Positions 1 to 9,501 are shown, numbered from the stretch's first letter. The stretch is DNA of 64,000 nt from JACCYI01 sp963828075 (GCA_963828075.1 CAWHDH010000021.1:3782001-3846000), one strand, 5' to 3'. The notes: generated by a model from the sequence alone, not told the origin. Made by a program: numbers and translations.

Positions 1-1
1 C

Positions 2-1225
<1,224 letters not shown>

Positions 1226-1250
1226 CGTCGACCGGAGGTCAGAGCTTGCG

Positions 1251-1619
1251 ATGACCGAAGGGCGAAACCTGAATATCGGTTTTGACCTCCTGGAGGTCGA
1301 CCGGATGGAGCAGGCGCTGGAGCGCCGGCCGGGGCTGGCGGAGCGGCTGTTCACCGACGCCGAGCGCGCGTACGCGGCCGGCAAGGCGCGGCCGGCGATG
1401 CACCTCGCCGCCCGGTTCTGCGCCAAGGAGGCGGTCGCCAAGGCGCTCGCGCTCGAGGTGTGGGGGCCGCGGGACGTCGAGGTGATCGGGGGCGGCGGGC
1501 CGCCGTCCGTGCGCCTGAGCGGCTACGCGGCCGAGCGCGCGGCGGCGCTCGGCGTCGAGGTCCGCGTCTCGCTCACGCACACCCGCGGCATGGCCGGCGC
1601 CGTGGCGGTCCTCGCGTGA
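1251..1619 (+). CDS. acpS: Holo-[acyl-carrier-protein] synthase
   Basis: 122 aa, the usual AcpS size. It transfers 4'-phosphopantetheine from CoA to the serine of apo-ACP. The sequence has the N-terminal GFDLLEVDRM motif with the Mg-binding Asp, the FCAKEAVAKAL motif with the second metal ligand Glu, and a C-terminal SLTHTRGMAGA strand. A GGAGGT ribosome binding site lies about 11 nt before the ATG. The stop overlaps the GTG of nnr (GTGA), indicating translational coupling; acpS next to nnr is a common arrangement in bacteria. Confidence 0.93.
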   Translation: MTEGRNLNIGFDLLEVDRMEQALERRPGLAERLFTDAERAYAAGKARPAMHLAARFCAKEAVAKALALEVWGPRDVEVIGGGGPPSVRLSGYAAERAAALGVEVRVSLTHTRGMAGAVAVLA

Positions 1620-3130
1620 GCTGGGCGCCCTGGCTGCAGCCGCTGCCCGACGCGGAGCTGATGCGGGCGACGGACCGCTGGGCGATCGACGAGCGCGGGG
1701 TGCCGTCGCTGGACCTGATGGAGCGCGCGGGGGAGGGGCTCGCGCGCGTGACCGCCGAGCGCGCCCCCGCCGGCCGGGTCGTGGTCGTCTGCGGGAAGGG
1801 CAACAACGGCGGCGACGGGCTGGTCGTCGCCCGGCTGTTGAGGGCCGCCGGCCGCGACGTCGACGTGCTGCTGACCGCCGACCCCGGCGAGCTCACCGGC
1901 GATCCGGCGGCGAACCTGGAGCGCCTGCCGGGGGACCGCCCGCGCCGCTTCGACGCGGCCGCCCTCGACGGCGCCGCGGTGATCGTCGACGCCCTGCTCG
2001 GCACGGGCTTCTCGGGCTCGGCGCGCGAGCCGGCCGCGGGCGCGATCGAGGCGATGAACGACGCGGGCGCGCCGGTGGTGGCCGCCGACGTCCCGAGCGG
2101 CGTCGACGCCTCGACCGGCGCCGTCGAGGGCCCCGCGGTGCGCGCGGTCGCGACGGCGACGTTCCACCAGGCCAAGCCCGGGCTGTGGATCGCCCCGGGC
2201 AAGCAGCACGCCGGCGATGTCGTGGTGGTCGAGATCGGGATGCCGGAGGGCGGGCCAGGGCCGGCCGCGGCGGGTCTGATCGAGCCCGGGGTCCTCGACG
2301 GCATCCCGCGGCGCGAGACCGACGCGACCAAGTTCTCGAGCGGGAACGTCGTCGTGGTCGGCGGCTCCGCCGGCCTGACCGGCGCGCCGAGCATGGCCGC
2401 GCTCGCCGCCATGCGCACGGGCGCCGGCTACGTCACCGTCGCCACCGCCGCGTCGGCCCAGCCGGCGTTCAGCGTCCGCCTGCTCGAGGCCATGACGCGC
2501 GGGCTGCCCGAGGAGGACGGCGCGCTCGTCGAAGCGAGCCTCGAGCCCGCGCTCGCAGCACTCGAGCGCGCGACCGCGGCCGTCCTCGGCCCCGGGCTCG
2601 GGCGGGCCGACGCGACGCAGGCGTTCGCGCGCGGCCTGGCGGCGCAGGCCGAGGTTCCGCTGGTGATCGACGCCGACGGCCTCAACGCCTTCGCCGGCCG
2701 GCTCGAAGAGCTCGCCGGCCGCGACGCGCCAACGGTACTCACGCCCCACGCCGGCGAGCTCGGGCGGCTGCTCGACCTCGACTCGGACGCCATCGCCGCC
2801 GCCCGGCTCGAGCACGCCCGCGCCGCGGCCGGGCGGGCGCAGGCCGTCGTGGTGCTCAAGGGCGACGACACGATCGTCGCGCTCCCCGACGGCCGCGTCG
2901 CCGTCTCGCCCGGCGGGGCGCCGGCGCTCGCCACGGCGGGCACCGGCGACGTGCTGTCGGGCGTCATCGGCGCGCTGCTCGCGAAGGGGATGGGCGCGCC
3001 GGAGGCGGCGGCCGCCGGCGTCCTCGCGCACCTGCGCGCCGGGCGGATCGCGGCCGAGCCGCACGGGCCCGACACCGCCATCGCGTCCGACGTGATCGCG
3101 GCGCTCCCGGCCGCCCTCGCGCGTAGATAG
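1616..3130 (+). CDS. nnr: Bifunctional NAD(P)H-hydrate epimerase / ADP-dependent NAD(P)H-hydrate dehydratase
   Basis: 504 aa from the GTG that overlaps the acpS stop; an upstream extension of this frame runs through acpS and is rejected. The N-terminal YjeF_N epimerase domain (about 1-215) shows GKGNNGGDGLVVAR and the VDALLGTGFSG and DVPSGVDASTG motifs. The C-terminal ribokinase-like dehydratase domain (about 220-500) shows VVVGGSAGLTGAPSMAA, VLGPGLGR, DADGLNAF, TPHAGELGRL, VLKGDDTIVA and the ATAGTGDVLSG nucleotide-binding motif. Together the domains repair hydrated NADH and NADPH. No catalytic motif is missing. Confidence 0.95.
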   Translation: MSWAPWLQPLPDAELMRATDRWAIDERGVPSLDLMERAGEGLARVTAERAPAGRVVVVCGKGNNGGDGLVVARLLRAAGRDVDVLLTADPGELTGDPAANLERLPGDRPRRFDAAALDGAAVIVDALLGTGFSGSAREPAAGAIEAMNDAGAPVVAADVPSGVDASTGAVEGPAVRAVATATFHQAKPGLWIAPGKQHAGDVVVVEIGMPEGGPGPAAAGLIEPGVLDGIPRRETDATKFSSGNVVVVGGSAGLTGAPSMAALAAMRTGAGYVTVATAASAQPAFSVRLLEAMTRGLPEEDGALVEASLEPALAALERATAAVLGPGLGRADATQAFARGLAAQAEVPLVIDADGLNAFAGRLEELAGRDAPTVLTPHAGELGRLLDLDSDAIAAARLEHARAAAGRAQAVVVLKGDDTIVALPDGRVAVSPGGAPALATAGTGDVLSGVIGALLAKGMGAPEAAAAGVLAHLRAGRIAAEPHGPDTAIASDVIAALPAALARR

Positions 3131-3133
3131 AGT
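3128..3133 (+). promoter_or_regulatory. TAGAGT -10-like hexamer, near-leaderless start
   Basis: The hexamer lies 9 nt before the ATG of the CBS-domain gene, and no Shine-Dalgarno sequence precedes that ATG. It overlaps the nnr stop region. A start site about 7 nt downstream would give a nearly leaderless mRNA. Confidence 0.4.
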
Positions 3134-3142
3134 CGCCCGCCA

Positions 3143-3604
3143 ATGACCTTGGTCCGCGACATCATGGAAACCGACGTGCCCACCGTCGGGCCGGAGACCG
3201 ACGTGGAGACCGTGATCCGGACGCTGCGCGAGCACGAGGTCCCCGGCGTGCCCGTCGTCAACGACGGCGGGCGCCTGCTCGGCATCATCACCGAGGCCGA
3301 CCTCGTGCTCAGCGAGGACGGCTCGGACCTGCATCTCCCGCACTACATCGAGCTGTTCGGCGGCGCCGTGTTCCTCGAGCCGCTGCAGCGCTTCGAGGAC
3401 CGGCTGCGCAAGGCGTTCGCCTCCAAGGCGCGCGACCTCATGACCGCGGACCCCGTGACGATCGAGCCCGACGCGAGCGTCCGCGAGGCCGCGCGCCTGA
3501 TCGCGCGCAAGAAGCACAACCGGCTGCCCGTCGTCGAGCACGGCCGGCTGATCGGCGTGGTCACGCGGCTGGACGTGCTCGACGCCCTCGCCCACGAGGA
3601 GTAG
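3143..3604 (+). CDS. CBS-domain pair protein
   Basis: 153 aa made almost entirely of two CBS motifs: residues about 8-60 (VRDIMETDVPTVGPETDV, GVPVVNDGGRLLGIITEADL) and about 95-150 (ARDLMTADPVTIEPDASV, NRLPVVEHGRLIGVVTRLD). CBS pairs bind adenosyl nucleotides and usually act as sensors; no effector domain is attached, so the partner is unknown. The gene sits between nnr and alr, 4 nt before alr, and is probably co-transcribed with alr. Confidence 0.85.
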   Translation: MTLVRDIMETDVPTVGPETDVETVIRTLREHEVPGVPVVNDGGRLLGIITEADLVLSEDGSDLHLPHYIELFGGAVFLEPLQRFEDRLRKAFASKARDLMTADPVTIEPDASVREAARLIARKKHNRLPVVEHGRLIGVVTRLDVLDALAHEE

Positions 3605-3608
3605 CGGG

Positions 3609-4697
3609 TTGCTTCGGGCGCTCGCCCGGGTCGACCTCGGCGCGATCGCGCGCAACGCCGCGCGGCTCAAGGAGGTGGCCGCGACTCGGCTCTGCGCGGT
3701 GGTCAAGGCCGACGGCTACGGCCACGGCGCCGTGCCGGCGGCGCGTGCCGCCCTCGCCGGTGGCGCGGAGTGGCTGGCGGTCGCCACCGCGCGCGAGGCC
3801 GTGGAGCTGCGCGAAGCCGGTCTCGGCGGGCCGCTGCTGGTGATGGGCGCGCTTTCGGACGAGGAGCTCGAGCAGGCGGTCGACGCCCGCGCCGACCTCG
3901 TCGCGTGGCGCGAGGAGTTCGTCGAGGCCCTCGCCGCCCTGCCGGGCGCCCGCGGGACCGGCGTGCACGTCAAGCTCGATACCGGGATGGGTCGGCTGGG
4001 GACGCGCGACGCCGAGGAGGCGCTGGGCGTCGTGCACGCCGTGGCCGCCGAGTCGCGGCTCCGCCTGGCCGGGGCGATGACGCACTTCGCGACCTCCGAC
4101 GACGACCCCGGCTTCATGCACGAGCAGCTGGCGGCGTTCGCGCCGTGGGCGGCGGCGGTCAAGGACGAGTTCCCGGACGTCCTGCTGCACGCCGCGAACT
4201 CGGCCGCGACGCTGGGCGAGCCCGACACCCACTTCGACCTCGTCCGCTGCGGCATCGCGCTCTACGGACTCGATCCGTTTCAGCGCGATCCCGCCGAGCA
4301 CGGCCTCGAGCCGGCGCTCGAGCTCACCTCCTACGTCGCGGAGGTCAAGCGGCTCGCGCCTGGCCAGAGCGCCGGGTACGGCCGGCGGTTCGTGGCCGGC
4401 GAGGCGACCTGGCTCGGCACCGTGCCCATCGGGTACGGCGACGGCGTGCGGCGCGGGCTGACCAACAACGCCGAGATCCTCGTCGCCGGCCGCCGCTACC
4501 CGCTGGTCGGGACGGTCTCGATGGACAACGTGACGATCGACCTCGGGCCGGCCGAGGACGCCCCGGCGCTGCGCGGCGCCCCGGCGACGCTGATCGGCGG
4601 CGGGATCCTCGCCGAGGAGTGGGCGCGGCGGCTCGGGACGATCAACTACGAGGTGACCTGCGGGATCAGCGCGCGCGTGCCGCGGGAGTACGCATAG
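3609..4697 (+). CDS. alr: Alanine racemase
   Basis: 362 aa from a TTG start 4 nt after the CBS gene. PLP-dependent fold-type III enzyme interconverting L- and D-alanine for peptidoglycan. The PLP lysine motif is VVKADGYGHGAV near residue 37. Other family motifs are KLDTGMGRLG, the AANSAATL stretch, CGIALYGLDP, the GYGRRF loop, the PIGYGDGV motif and the VSMDNVTID segment near the second active-site region. The stop codon lies inside the left arm of an inverted repeat that fills the following gap. Confidence 0.95.
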   Translation: MLRALARVDLGAIARNAARLKEVAATRLCAVVKADGYGHGAVPAARAALAGGAEWLAVATAREAVELREAGLGGPLLVMGALSDEELEQAVDARADLVAWREEFVEALAALPGARGTGVHVKLDTGMGRLGTRDAEEALGVVHAVAAESRLRLAGAMTHFATSDDDPGFMHEQLAAFAPWAAAVKDEFPDVLLHAANSAATLGEPDTHFDLVRCGIALYGLDPFQRDPAEHGLEPALELTSYVAEVKRLAPGQSAGYGRRFVAGEATWLGTVPIGYGDGVRRGLTNNAEILVAGRRYPLVGTVSMDNVTIDLGPAEDAPALRGAPATLIGGGILAEEWARRLGTINYEVTCGISARVPREYA

Positions 4698-4860
4698 TGG
4701 ACCTGTCCGCAATTTCGACGGGTCCTGGCGGCATCTGGACGCGCCTGACGGCCGCCGCCGCCCGCCCACGTAGGTCCACTATGCGGCCGGGCGGCGGCGA
4801 CCGCCAGCCACGCCCAGCCACGGGCCAGATACCTCGCCGAACTTACGGACAGGCCCACTG
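4691..4860. repeat. Inverted-repeat element filling the alr-CCA transferase gap
   Basis: A perfect 14-bp inverted repeat is present at 4691-4704 and 4772-4785 (CGCATAGTGGACCT). The outer ends 4695-4720 and 4835-4860 are also inverted copies, matching at 21 of 26 positions (core GTGG.CCTGTCCG.AA). The left arm includes the alr stop and the right arm ends at the GTG of the next gene. The layout resembles a small MITE-like repeat or a strongly folding intercistronic RNA; no coding sequence is supported. Confidence 0.6.
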
Positions 4861-6267
4861 GTGACGGTGCCGCTGGACGCCATCCGCGGCGCGCTGGCGG
4901 GCACCCCGGCCTGGCTCGTCGGCGGCGCGGTGCGCGACCGGCGGCTCGGCCGCCCGACGGACGACCTCGACATCGCGCTGGCCGGCGACGCCGCCGCCGC
5001 CGCGGCGGCCGTGCGCGCGGCGGTCGGCCGGCCGCGACCCGCCGCGTTCTCGCTGTCGGAGACGTTCGGAGGCTGGCGCGTCGTCGGGCACGGCCACGCG
5101 TGGCAGATCGACATCGTCCCGCTCACCGGAGCGGATCTGGCGGCGGACCTCGCCGCCCGCGACTTCACCGTCAACGCGATGGCCGAGCCGCTCGACGGCG
5201 GGGAGCTGATCGACCCGTTCGGCGGCGCGGCGGACCTCGACGCGCGGGTGCTCCGCGCGGTCGGGCCGCGCGCGTTCGCCGACGACCCGCTGCGCACCCT
5301 GCGCGCGGTGCGCTTCGCCGCCGAGCTGGGCTTCGACCTCGAGCCGGCCACGGCGCAGGCCGCCCGCGAGCACGCCGCGGCCATCGCCGGCGTCGCCCCC
5401 GAGCGCGTCTTCACCGAGCTCAAGCGGGTCGTCGCCGCGCCCGACCCTCGCGCGGCGATCGAGCGCATGAGCGCCCTCGGCGTCACTGCGGCGATCCTGC
5501 CGGAGCTCGAGGCGCTGCGCGGGGTCGACCAGAGCGTCTACCACCATCGCGACGTGTACGACCACACGCTCGAGGTCCTCGACCAGACGGTGCTGATCGG
5601 CCGCGACCCGGCCGCTGCGGGACTGCCGCGCCACGCCGACGCCCTGCAGGCGCTGGTCGCCGAGCCGCTCGCCGACGGGCTGACCCGCGGGCAGGGGATG
5701 CGCTGGGCGGCGCTGCTGCACGACATCGCCAAGCCGCAGACCCGCCGCGAGCGCCCCGACGGGCGCGGCTTCGGGTTCCCCGGGCACCACGCCGAGGGCG
5801 CGGTCATCGCCCGCGCGATCCTGCGCCGGCTGCGCGCGTCCGAGCGCCTCGCCGACTACGTCGCCGCGCTCACCGAGCACCATCTGCTCCTGGGCTTCCT
5901 CGTCCACGACCGCCCGCTGACCCGCCGGGCGATCCACCGCTACCTCGTGGCCACCGGCGTGGTCGCCGCGGACGTCACCGTCCTCACGGTCGCCGACCGC
6001 CTCGCCACGCGCGGCCGCAACGCCGAGCCGGCGATCGCCGCGCACCTCGAGGTCGCCGACGAGATGCTCGGCCACGCCCTCGCCGCGCGCGCCGGCGGGC
6101 GCCGCGCCCCGCTCGTGCGCGGCGACGAGCTGGTCGCCGAGCTCGGGATCGCGCCCGGCCCGGCGCTCGGCGCGTTGCTGGCGCAGCTCGAGGAGGACCG
6201 GTTCGCGGGCGAGCTCGTCACCCGCGAGGACGCGATCGCCCGCGCGCGCGAGCTGCTCACGACCTGA
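4861..6267 (+). CDS. CCA tRNA nucleotidyltransferase / poly(A) polymerase family protein with HD domain
   Basis: 468 aa, GTG start. The N-terminal class-II nucleotidyltransferase domain has VGGAVRDRRLGRPTDDLDIAL with the catalytic G-G/DxD pattern, followed by the RNA-binding region (RDFTVNAMAE, DPLRTLRAVRFAAELGFDLE, ERVFTELKRV). From about residue 280 an HD phosphohydrolase domain carries WAALLHDIAKPQTR and a downstream EHHLLLGF segment. The likely role is addition or repair of tRNA 3'-CCA. All three tRNA genes in the window lack an encoded CCA, so such an activity is needed; which substrate this paralogue uses cannot be proved here. Confidence 0.85.
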   Translation: MTVPLDAIRGALAGTPAWLVGGAVRDRRLGRPTDDLDIALAGDAAAAAAAVRAAVGRPRPAAFSLSETFGGWRVVGHGHAWQIDIVPLTGADLAADLAARDFTVNAMAEPLDGGELIDPFGGAADLDARVLRAVGPRAFADDPLRTLRAVRFAAELGFDLEPATAQAAREHAAAIAGVAPERVFTELKRVVAAPDPRAAIERMSALGVTAAILPELEALRGVDQSVYHHRDVYDHTLEVLDQTVLIGRDPAAAGLPRHADALQALVAEPLADGLTRGQGMRWAALLHDIAKPQTRRERPDGRGFGFPGHHAEGAVIARAILRRLRASERLADYVAALTEHHLLLGFLVHDRPLTRRAIHRYLVATGVVAADVTVLTVADRLATRGRNAEPAIAAHLEVADEMLGHALAARAGGRRAPLVRGDELVAELGIAPGPALGALLAQLEEDRFAGELVTREDAIARARELLTT

Positions 6268-6646
6268 CGCCGGCGGCGGCCTGCGACGCCGCCGGCCGGT
6301 GCGTCTCATAGCTGCGCATCACCGTGCGCCGCACCGGGGCGCTCAGCAGCAGGCAGAGCTGCAGGAGCATGAAGATCAGCCAGATCGCGATGACGCCGCC
6401 GCTGTTCAGGCCGGCGAACAGCGTCACCGAGATCAGCCCGAGCCCCTGGAGGACGACCGTGACGATGTACACGGGCCGCCACCGGCGCCAGACCATGACC
6501 AGCAGCGCCGCCAGCAGCGCGATCCCCTCCGCCGGCGACCCGTTGAAGGAGGCGCCGCCGGGGATCGCGACCCACGCCAGCTCGACCGCGTAGACCACCG
6601 CGAGCACGAGCATGTAGCGATGGAAGTCGGGGTGCACGCCGGGCAC
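6257..6646 (-). CDS. Small integral membrane protein, unknown function
   Basis: About 129 aa from a GTG at 6646; a GTG at 6637 is an alternative start. Four hydrophobic segments are visible (YMLVLAVVYAVELAWVAI, GIALLAALLVMVWRRW, VYIVTVVLQGLGLISVTLF, GGVIAIWLIFMLLQLCLLL) with a short basic C-terminus. It overlaps the end of the convergent nucleotidyltransferase gene by 11 nt. The family was not recognised. Confidence 0.65.
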   Translation of the reverse strand: MPGVHPDFHRYMLVLAVVYAVELAWVAIPGGASFNGSPAEGIALLAALLVMVWRRWRPVYIVTVVLQGLGLISVTLFAGLNSGGVIAIWLIFMLLQLCLLLSAPVRRTVMRSYETHRPAASQAAAGVRS

Positions 6647-6659
6647 CGTAGTCACCGCA

Positions 6660-6704
6660 GGGGTCAGACCCCTTGAGTCTCCCCGACTCAAGGGGTCTGA
6701 CCCC
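6660..6704. repeat. 19-bp perfect hairpin with GGGGTCWGACCCC arms
   Basis: Arms at 6660-6678 and 6686-6704 pair perfectly around a 7-nt loop. Each arm is itself built from a GGGGTC-A/T-GACCCC palindrome plus TTGAGT. The M28 peptidase stop codon lies inside the right arm. There is no U-tract, so it could be a dispersed repeat rather than a simple terminator. Confidence 0.7.
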
Positions 6705-7881
6705 CCGCGGTGCGGATGACGGCCTCGCAGATCGCGGTGGCGCCGGCGACCGACGAGAAGTCGACGTTCTCGGCGACGTCGGCCTGCGAGTGGTAGTTGG
6801 CCGGGAGCCGGTAGTCGGTCATCGACGCGAGCGTCGCGACGCGGTAGCCGGCGCGGAGCGCGACGAGCGCGTCGGTCGCGAGCCCGAGCTCGAGGCCCGG
6901 GGCGAGCGGGACCTCGGCGCGGGCGGCGGCGTCGGTGAGCAGATCGCACATCTCGCGCGGGTAGCGCGCCATCCGCACCATGCCCTCGCCCTCGACCACG
7001 AAGAGGTGCGGGGAGCCGACCGTCTCGATGCAGACGAAGCGCGTTCGCTCGCGCGGCAGCGAGGCGGTGTGGCGGCGCAGGAAGCCGCGCATGCCCTCCA
7101 GGAAGGACTCCTCCGAGCCGGTCGAGACGAGCAGCACCCGCACGCCGGTGACCGGCCGCTCGCTCAGCAGGCGGGCGAGCTCGACCAGGACCGCGACGGC
7201 GGTGGCGTTGTCGTTGGCGCCCGGCACGACGCGGTGCGCGCCGATGTCGGCGAGCGCCGCGGTGGACAGCAGCGCGAGCGCGGCGCCGAGGCGGCGGACC
7301 GGCTTGGAGCCGGTGAGGGCGCCGAGCGCCACCAGCGCGGGGCCGGCCGCGACCAGGCGGATGATCTGCGGCGAGGTGTTCTGGCGCGCGTACCAGTCCG
7401 GGAAGCGGTCGGCGAGCGCGATGACCGCGTCCTGGTTGAAGACGAGCCCGCCGTGGGCGGCGTCGTGGTGGGCGAGGAAGACCAGGGTCGCGGACGCCTC
7501 GGGGTCGCCCGCCTCGGCGACCACATTGAACGTGTCGCGGTGGGGGAGCACGCGGCGCAGGACGTGCGGGCCGGCGGACGCGTCCTCGACGACCCCGGCC
7601 GCCGCCGCGCCGGCCACGGCGGCCGCCGCGAGCCGGCGCGCCCGCCCGCCACCGCGACCGGCCGCCGCCGCCGCGAGCACGCCGGCGGAGGTCAGCAGGC
7701 CCAGCGGGACCCAGTAGGTGCCGTTGGCGCGCTCGACCTCGATCCGCGCGTCCGCGCCCTCCTCGCGCAGCCGGCCGGCGATCCACTCGGCGGCGGCACG
7801 CTCTCCCGGCGACGCTGAGGGCCGCTCCATCGCGGCCAGGTGCTCGACGGTCGCGCGCAGGCGCTTGGGATCGGGCCGCAT
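6688..7881 (-). CDS. M28-family zinc metallopeptidase
   Basis: 397 aa. Members of this family are co-catalytic zinc aminopeptidases. Metal-binding signatures are present in order: LAHHDAAHGG (first His and Asp region), GANDNATAVAVLVELA (bridging Asp), STGSEESFLEGMRGFL (catalytic and metal Glu) and the later MTDYRLPANYHSQAD with the distal His. Two hydrophobic stretches around residues 60-100 (LGLLTSAGVLAAAAAG; AAAAVAGAAAAGVVEDA) suggest a membrane-anchored insertion. A TATCTT hexamer 9 nt before the ATG suggests leaderless transcription, sharing its bases with the promoter of the divergent HIT gene. Confidence 0.87.
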   Translation of the reverse strand: MRPDPKRLRATVEHLAAMERPSASPGERAAAEWIAGRLREEGADARIEVERANGTYWVPLGLLTSAGVLAAAAAGRGGGRARRLAAAAVAGAAAAGVVEDASAGPHVLRRVLPHRDTFNVVAEAGDPEASATLVFLAHHDAAHGGLVFNQDAVIALADRFPDWYARQNTSPQIIRLVAAGPALVALGALTGSKPVRRLGAALALLSTAALADIGAHRVVPGANDNATAVAVLVELARLLSERPVTGVRVLLVSTGSEESFLEGMRGFLRRHTASLPRERTRFVCIETVGSPHLFVVEGEGMVRMARYPREMCDLLTDAAARAEVPLAPGLELGLATDALVALRAGYRVATLASMTDYRLPANYHSQADVAENVDFSSVAGATAICEAVIRTAGGQTP

Positions 7882-7890
7882 GGGCGCGTG

Positions 7891-7900
7891 AAGATACCCT
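7891..7900. promoter_or_regulatory. Overlapping divergent -10 elements
   Basis: The ten bases AAGATACCCT read as TATCTT on the minus strand, 9 nt before the M28 ATG, and as TACCCT on the plus strand, 10 nt before the HIT ATG. The whole intergenic gap is only 29 nt with no Shine-Dalgarno sequence on either side, so the two genes probably share a mutually exclusive leaderless promoter. Confidence 0.45.
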
Positions 7901-7910
7901 TCCGCGCCCT

Positions 7911-8321
7911 ATGGCCGATCCTGACTGCATCTTCTGCCAGATCCTCGCGGGCGAGCTGCCCGCCACCAAGGTCCACGAGGACGACACCACGATCGCCTTC
8001 ATGGACATCAACCCGGCGACGCGGGGCCACCTGCTGGTGATCCCGCGCGAGCACTCCCGCGATCTGCACGAGATCGACCCGGGTGACCTCGCAGCGGTGA
8101 GCGCCACGGCGCAGCGGCTGGCGGGCGAGGTTCGCGACCGCCTCGGGGCGGACGGCGTCAACGTCCTGAACTGCTGCGGCCCCGCCGCCTGGCAGACGGT
8201 CTTCCACTTCCACCTGCACGTGATCCCGCGCTACGACGACGACCCCCTGCGCCTGCCGTGGGTGCCCGGCCCGGGCGACCCCGACGAGATCGCGGCGGCC
8301 GCAGCGGAGCTCACGCGGTGA
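7911..8321 (+). CDS. HIT-family nucleotide hydrolase
   Basis: 136 aa histidine-triad protein. N-terminal CIFCQILAGELPA is the zinc/HIT entry motif. AFMDINPATRGHLLVIPREH is the conserved nucleotide-binding strand, and HFHLHVIPR is the catalytic H-x-H-x-H triad. Such proteins hydrolyse nucleoside phosphoramidates or AMP-lysine type substrates. The stop overlaps the GTG of the enoyl-CoA hydratase (GTGA), so the two are translationally coupled. Confidence 0.92.
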   Translation: MADPDCIFCQILAGELPATKVHEDDTTIAFMDINPATRGHLLVIPREHSRDLHEIDPGDLAAVSATAQRLAGEVRDRLGADGVNVLNCCGPAAWQTVFHFHLHVIPRYDDDPLRLPWVPGPGDPDEIAAAAAELTR

Positions 8322-9091
8322 GCGTCGAGACCAGCCGCGGCGGCGGCCTGGCGCGCATCACGCTGAACGCTCCGCCGCTGAACCTGTTCGACGAGGCGAT
8401 GTTCGCCGGGCTCGAGACCGCCGTCGCCGAGCTCACCGCCGACCCGCCGCGCGCGGTGCTCATCGACGCGGTCGGCAAGGTCGTCTCGGGTGGCGTCGAC
8501 GTCCACGAATTCGACGCCATCGGCTCTCCCGAGGAGGCGGGCCGCCTGTGGGAGCGCCTCCTCGTGCTGCCGCGAACACTCGAAGCGCTGCCGTGCCCCA
8601 CCGTCTTCGCCGCCCACGGCCTCTGCCTGACCGCCGCGTTCGAGCTCGCCCTGGGCTGCGACCTGCTCCTGGCCGCCGAGTCGGCGCGCTTCGGGCTCGT
8701 GGAGATCGTCGTCGGGCTCACGCCGGCGATGGGTGGGACCCAGCGGCTCGTCGAGCGCGCCGGTCCCGCGCGGGCGCGCGAGTTCGTCATGACCGGGGAG
8801 CTCTACGACGCCGCCACGATGCACAGCTGGAACGTCGTCAACCGCGTGCTGCCCGACGACGGCTTCGCGGATGCGGCGCTCGCCTTCGCCCAGCGTCTGG
8901 CGGCCGGTCCTACACGCGCCCACGCCGCCACCAAGCGCGTCGTCCGGGCGGCGCTCGACGGCGGCGTCGACGCGGCCGACGCCGCGATCCCCGAGCTCGC
9001 CGGCGGGCTCTTCGCCACCGAGGACCTGCGCAACGCGGTCCGCTCGTTCCTCGCCGACGGCCCCGGCAAGGCCACCTACACGGGGCGCTGA
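8318..9091 (+). CDS. Enoyl-CoA hydratase/isomerase family protein
   Basis: 257 aa from the GTG overlapping the HIT stop. Crotonase fold: N-terminal LARITLNAPPLNLFDEAMF, oxyanion-loop region KVVSGGVDVHEF, then CPTVFAAHGLCLTAAFELALGCDLLLAAESARFGL and TPAMGGTQRLVERAG, which carries the position usually held by the second catalytic Glu. The C-terminal ATKRVVRAALDGG helix is typical. The acyl-CoA substrate cannot be deduced. HIT and crotonase genes being coupled is unusual, but both reading frames are intact. Confidence 0.88.
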   Translation: MSVETSRGGGLARITLNAPPLNLFDEAMFAGLETAVAELTADPPRAVLIDAVGKVVSGGVDVHEFDAIGSPEEAGRLWERLLVLPRTLEALPCPTVFAAHGLCLTAAFELALGCDLLLAAESARFGLVEIVVGLTPAMGGTQRLVERAGPARAREFVMTGELYDAATMHSWNVVNRVLPDDGFADAALAFAQRLAAGPTRAHAATKRVVRAALDGGVDAADAAIPELAGGLFATEDLRNAVRSFLADGPGKATYTGR

Positions 9092-9143
9092 CAAGGGCCG
9101 TACGGCCCCGGCAACACCGGTCCGGACGTCGGCCGAACTGCCC

Positions 9144-9171
9144 TTGCGCCGCGCTATCTCGGCTGTATAGG
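9144..9171 (+). promoter_or_regulatory. Promoter of the cold-shock gene
   Basis: TTGCGC at 9144-9149 and TATAGG at 9166-9171 are separated by 16 nt, with a TG just before the -10. The expected start near 9178 gives a leader of about 50 nt containing a CCGGG/CCCGG hairpin (9187-9201) and a GAGAGGGA ribosome binding site, unlike the leaderless genes nearby. Confidence 0.5.
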
Positions 9172-9226
9172 TTCTCCCACAGGGAGCCGGGCTATGCCCG
9201 GTTCGTGTCCGAGAGGGAAGAGCGCA

Positions 9227-9430
9227 ATGGCGACGGGAACGGTCAAGTGGTTCAGCGACGACAAAGGTTTCGGGTTCATCACCCCGGACGAAGGTGGTCG
9301 GGACCTCTTCGTGCACTTCAGCGGTGTGACCGGTGACGGCTACCGCTCGCTGGCCGAGGGCGCGAGGGTGAGCTACGACGAGGAGCAGGGCGACAAGGGC
9401 CCGAAGGCCGTCAACGTCACCAAGATCTAG
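9227..9430 (+). CDS. Cold-shock protein, CspA family
   Basis: 67 aa single cold-shock domain. RNP1 is KGFGFITPD and RNP2 is LFVHFSGV; the start MATGTVKWFSDDKG is diagnostic. ATG 9227 is preferred over an in-frame upstream start because it follows a purine-rich ribosome binding site and gives the standard length. It binds single-stranded RNA/DNA as an RNA chaperone. Confidence 0.95.
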   Translation: MATGTVKWFSDDKGFGFITPDEGGRDLFVHFSGVTGDGYRSLAEGARVSYDEEQGDKGPKAVNVTKI

Positions 9431-9501
9431 TCGCGTACTCGCGGCCTCCCCGCCGCTTCCCGGACGCCCCGGAGCAACAATCCGGGGGCTGTTCGTGTTC
9501 A

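Noticed and set aside
1523..3706. 727-aa open frame on the minus strand opposite nnr and the CBS gene
   Set aside because: Arg/Ala/Gly/His-rich with no domain; it is the antisense shadow of high-GC3 genes that show clear family motifs.
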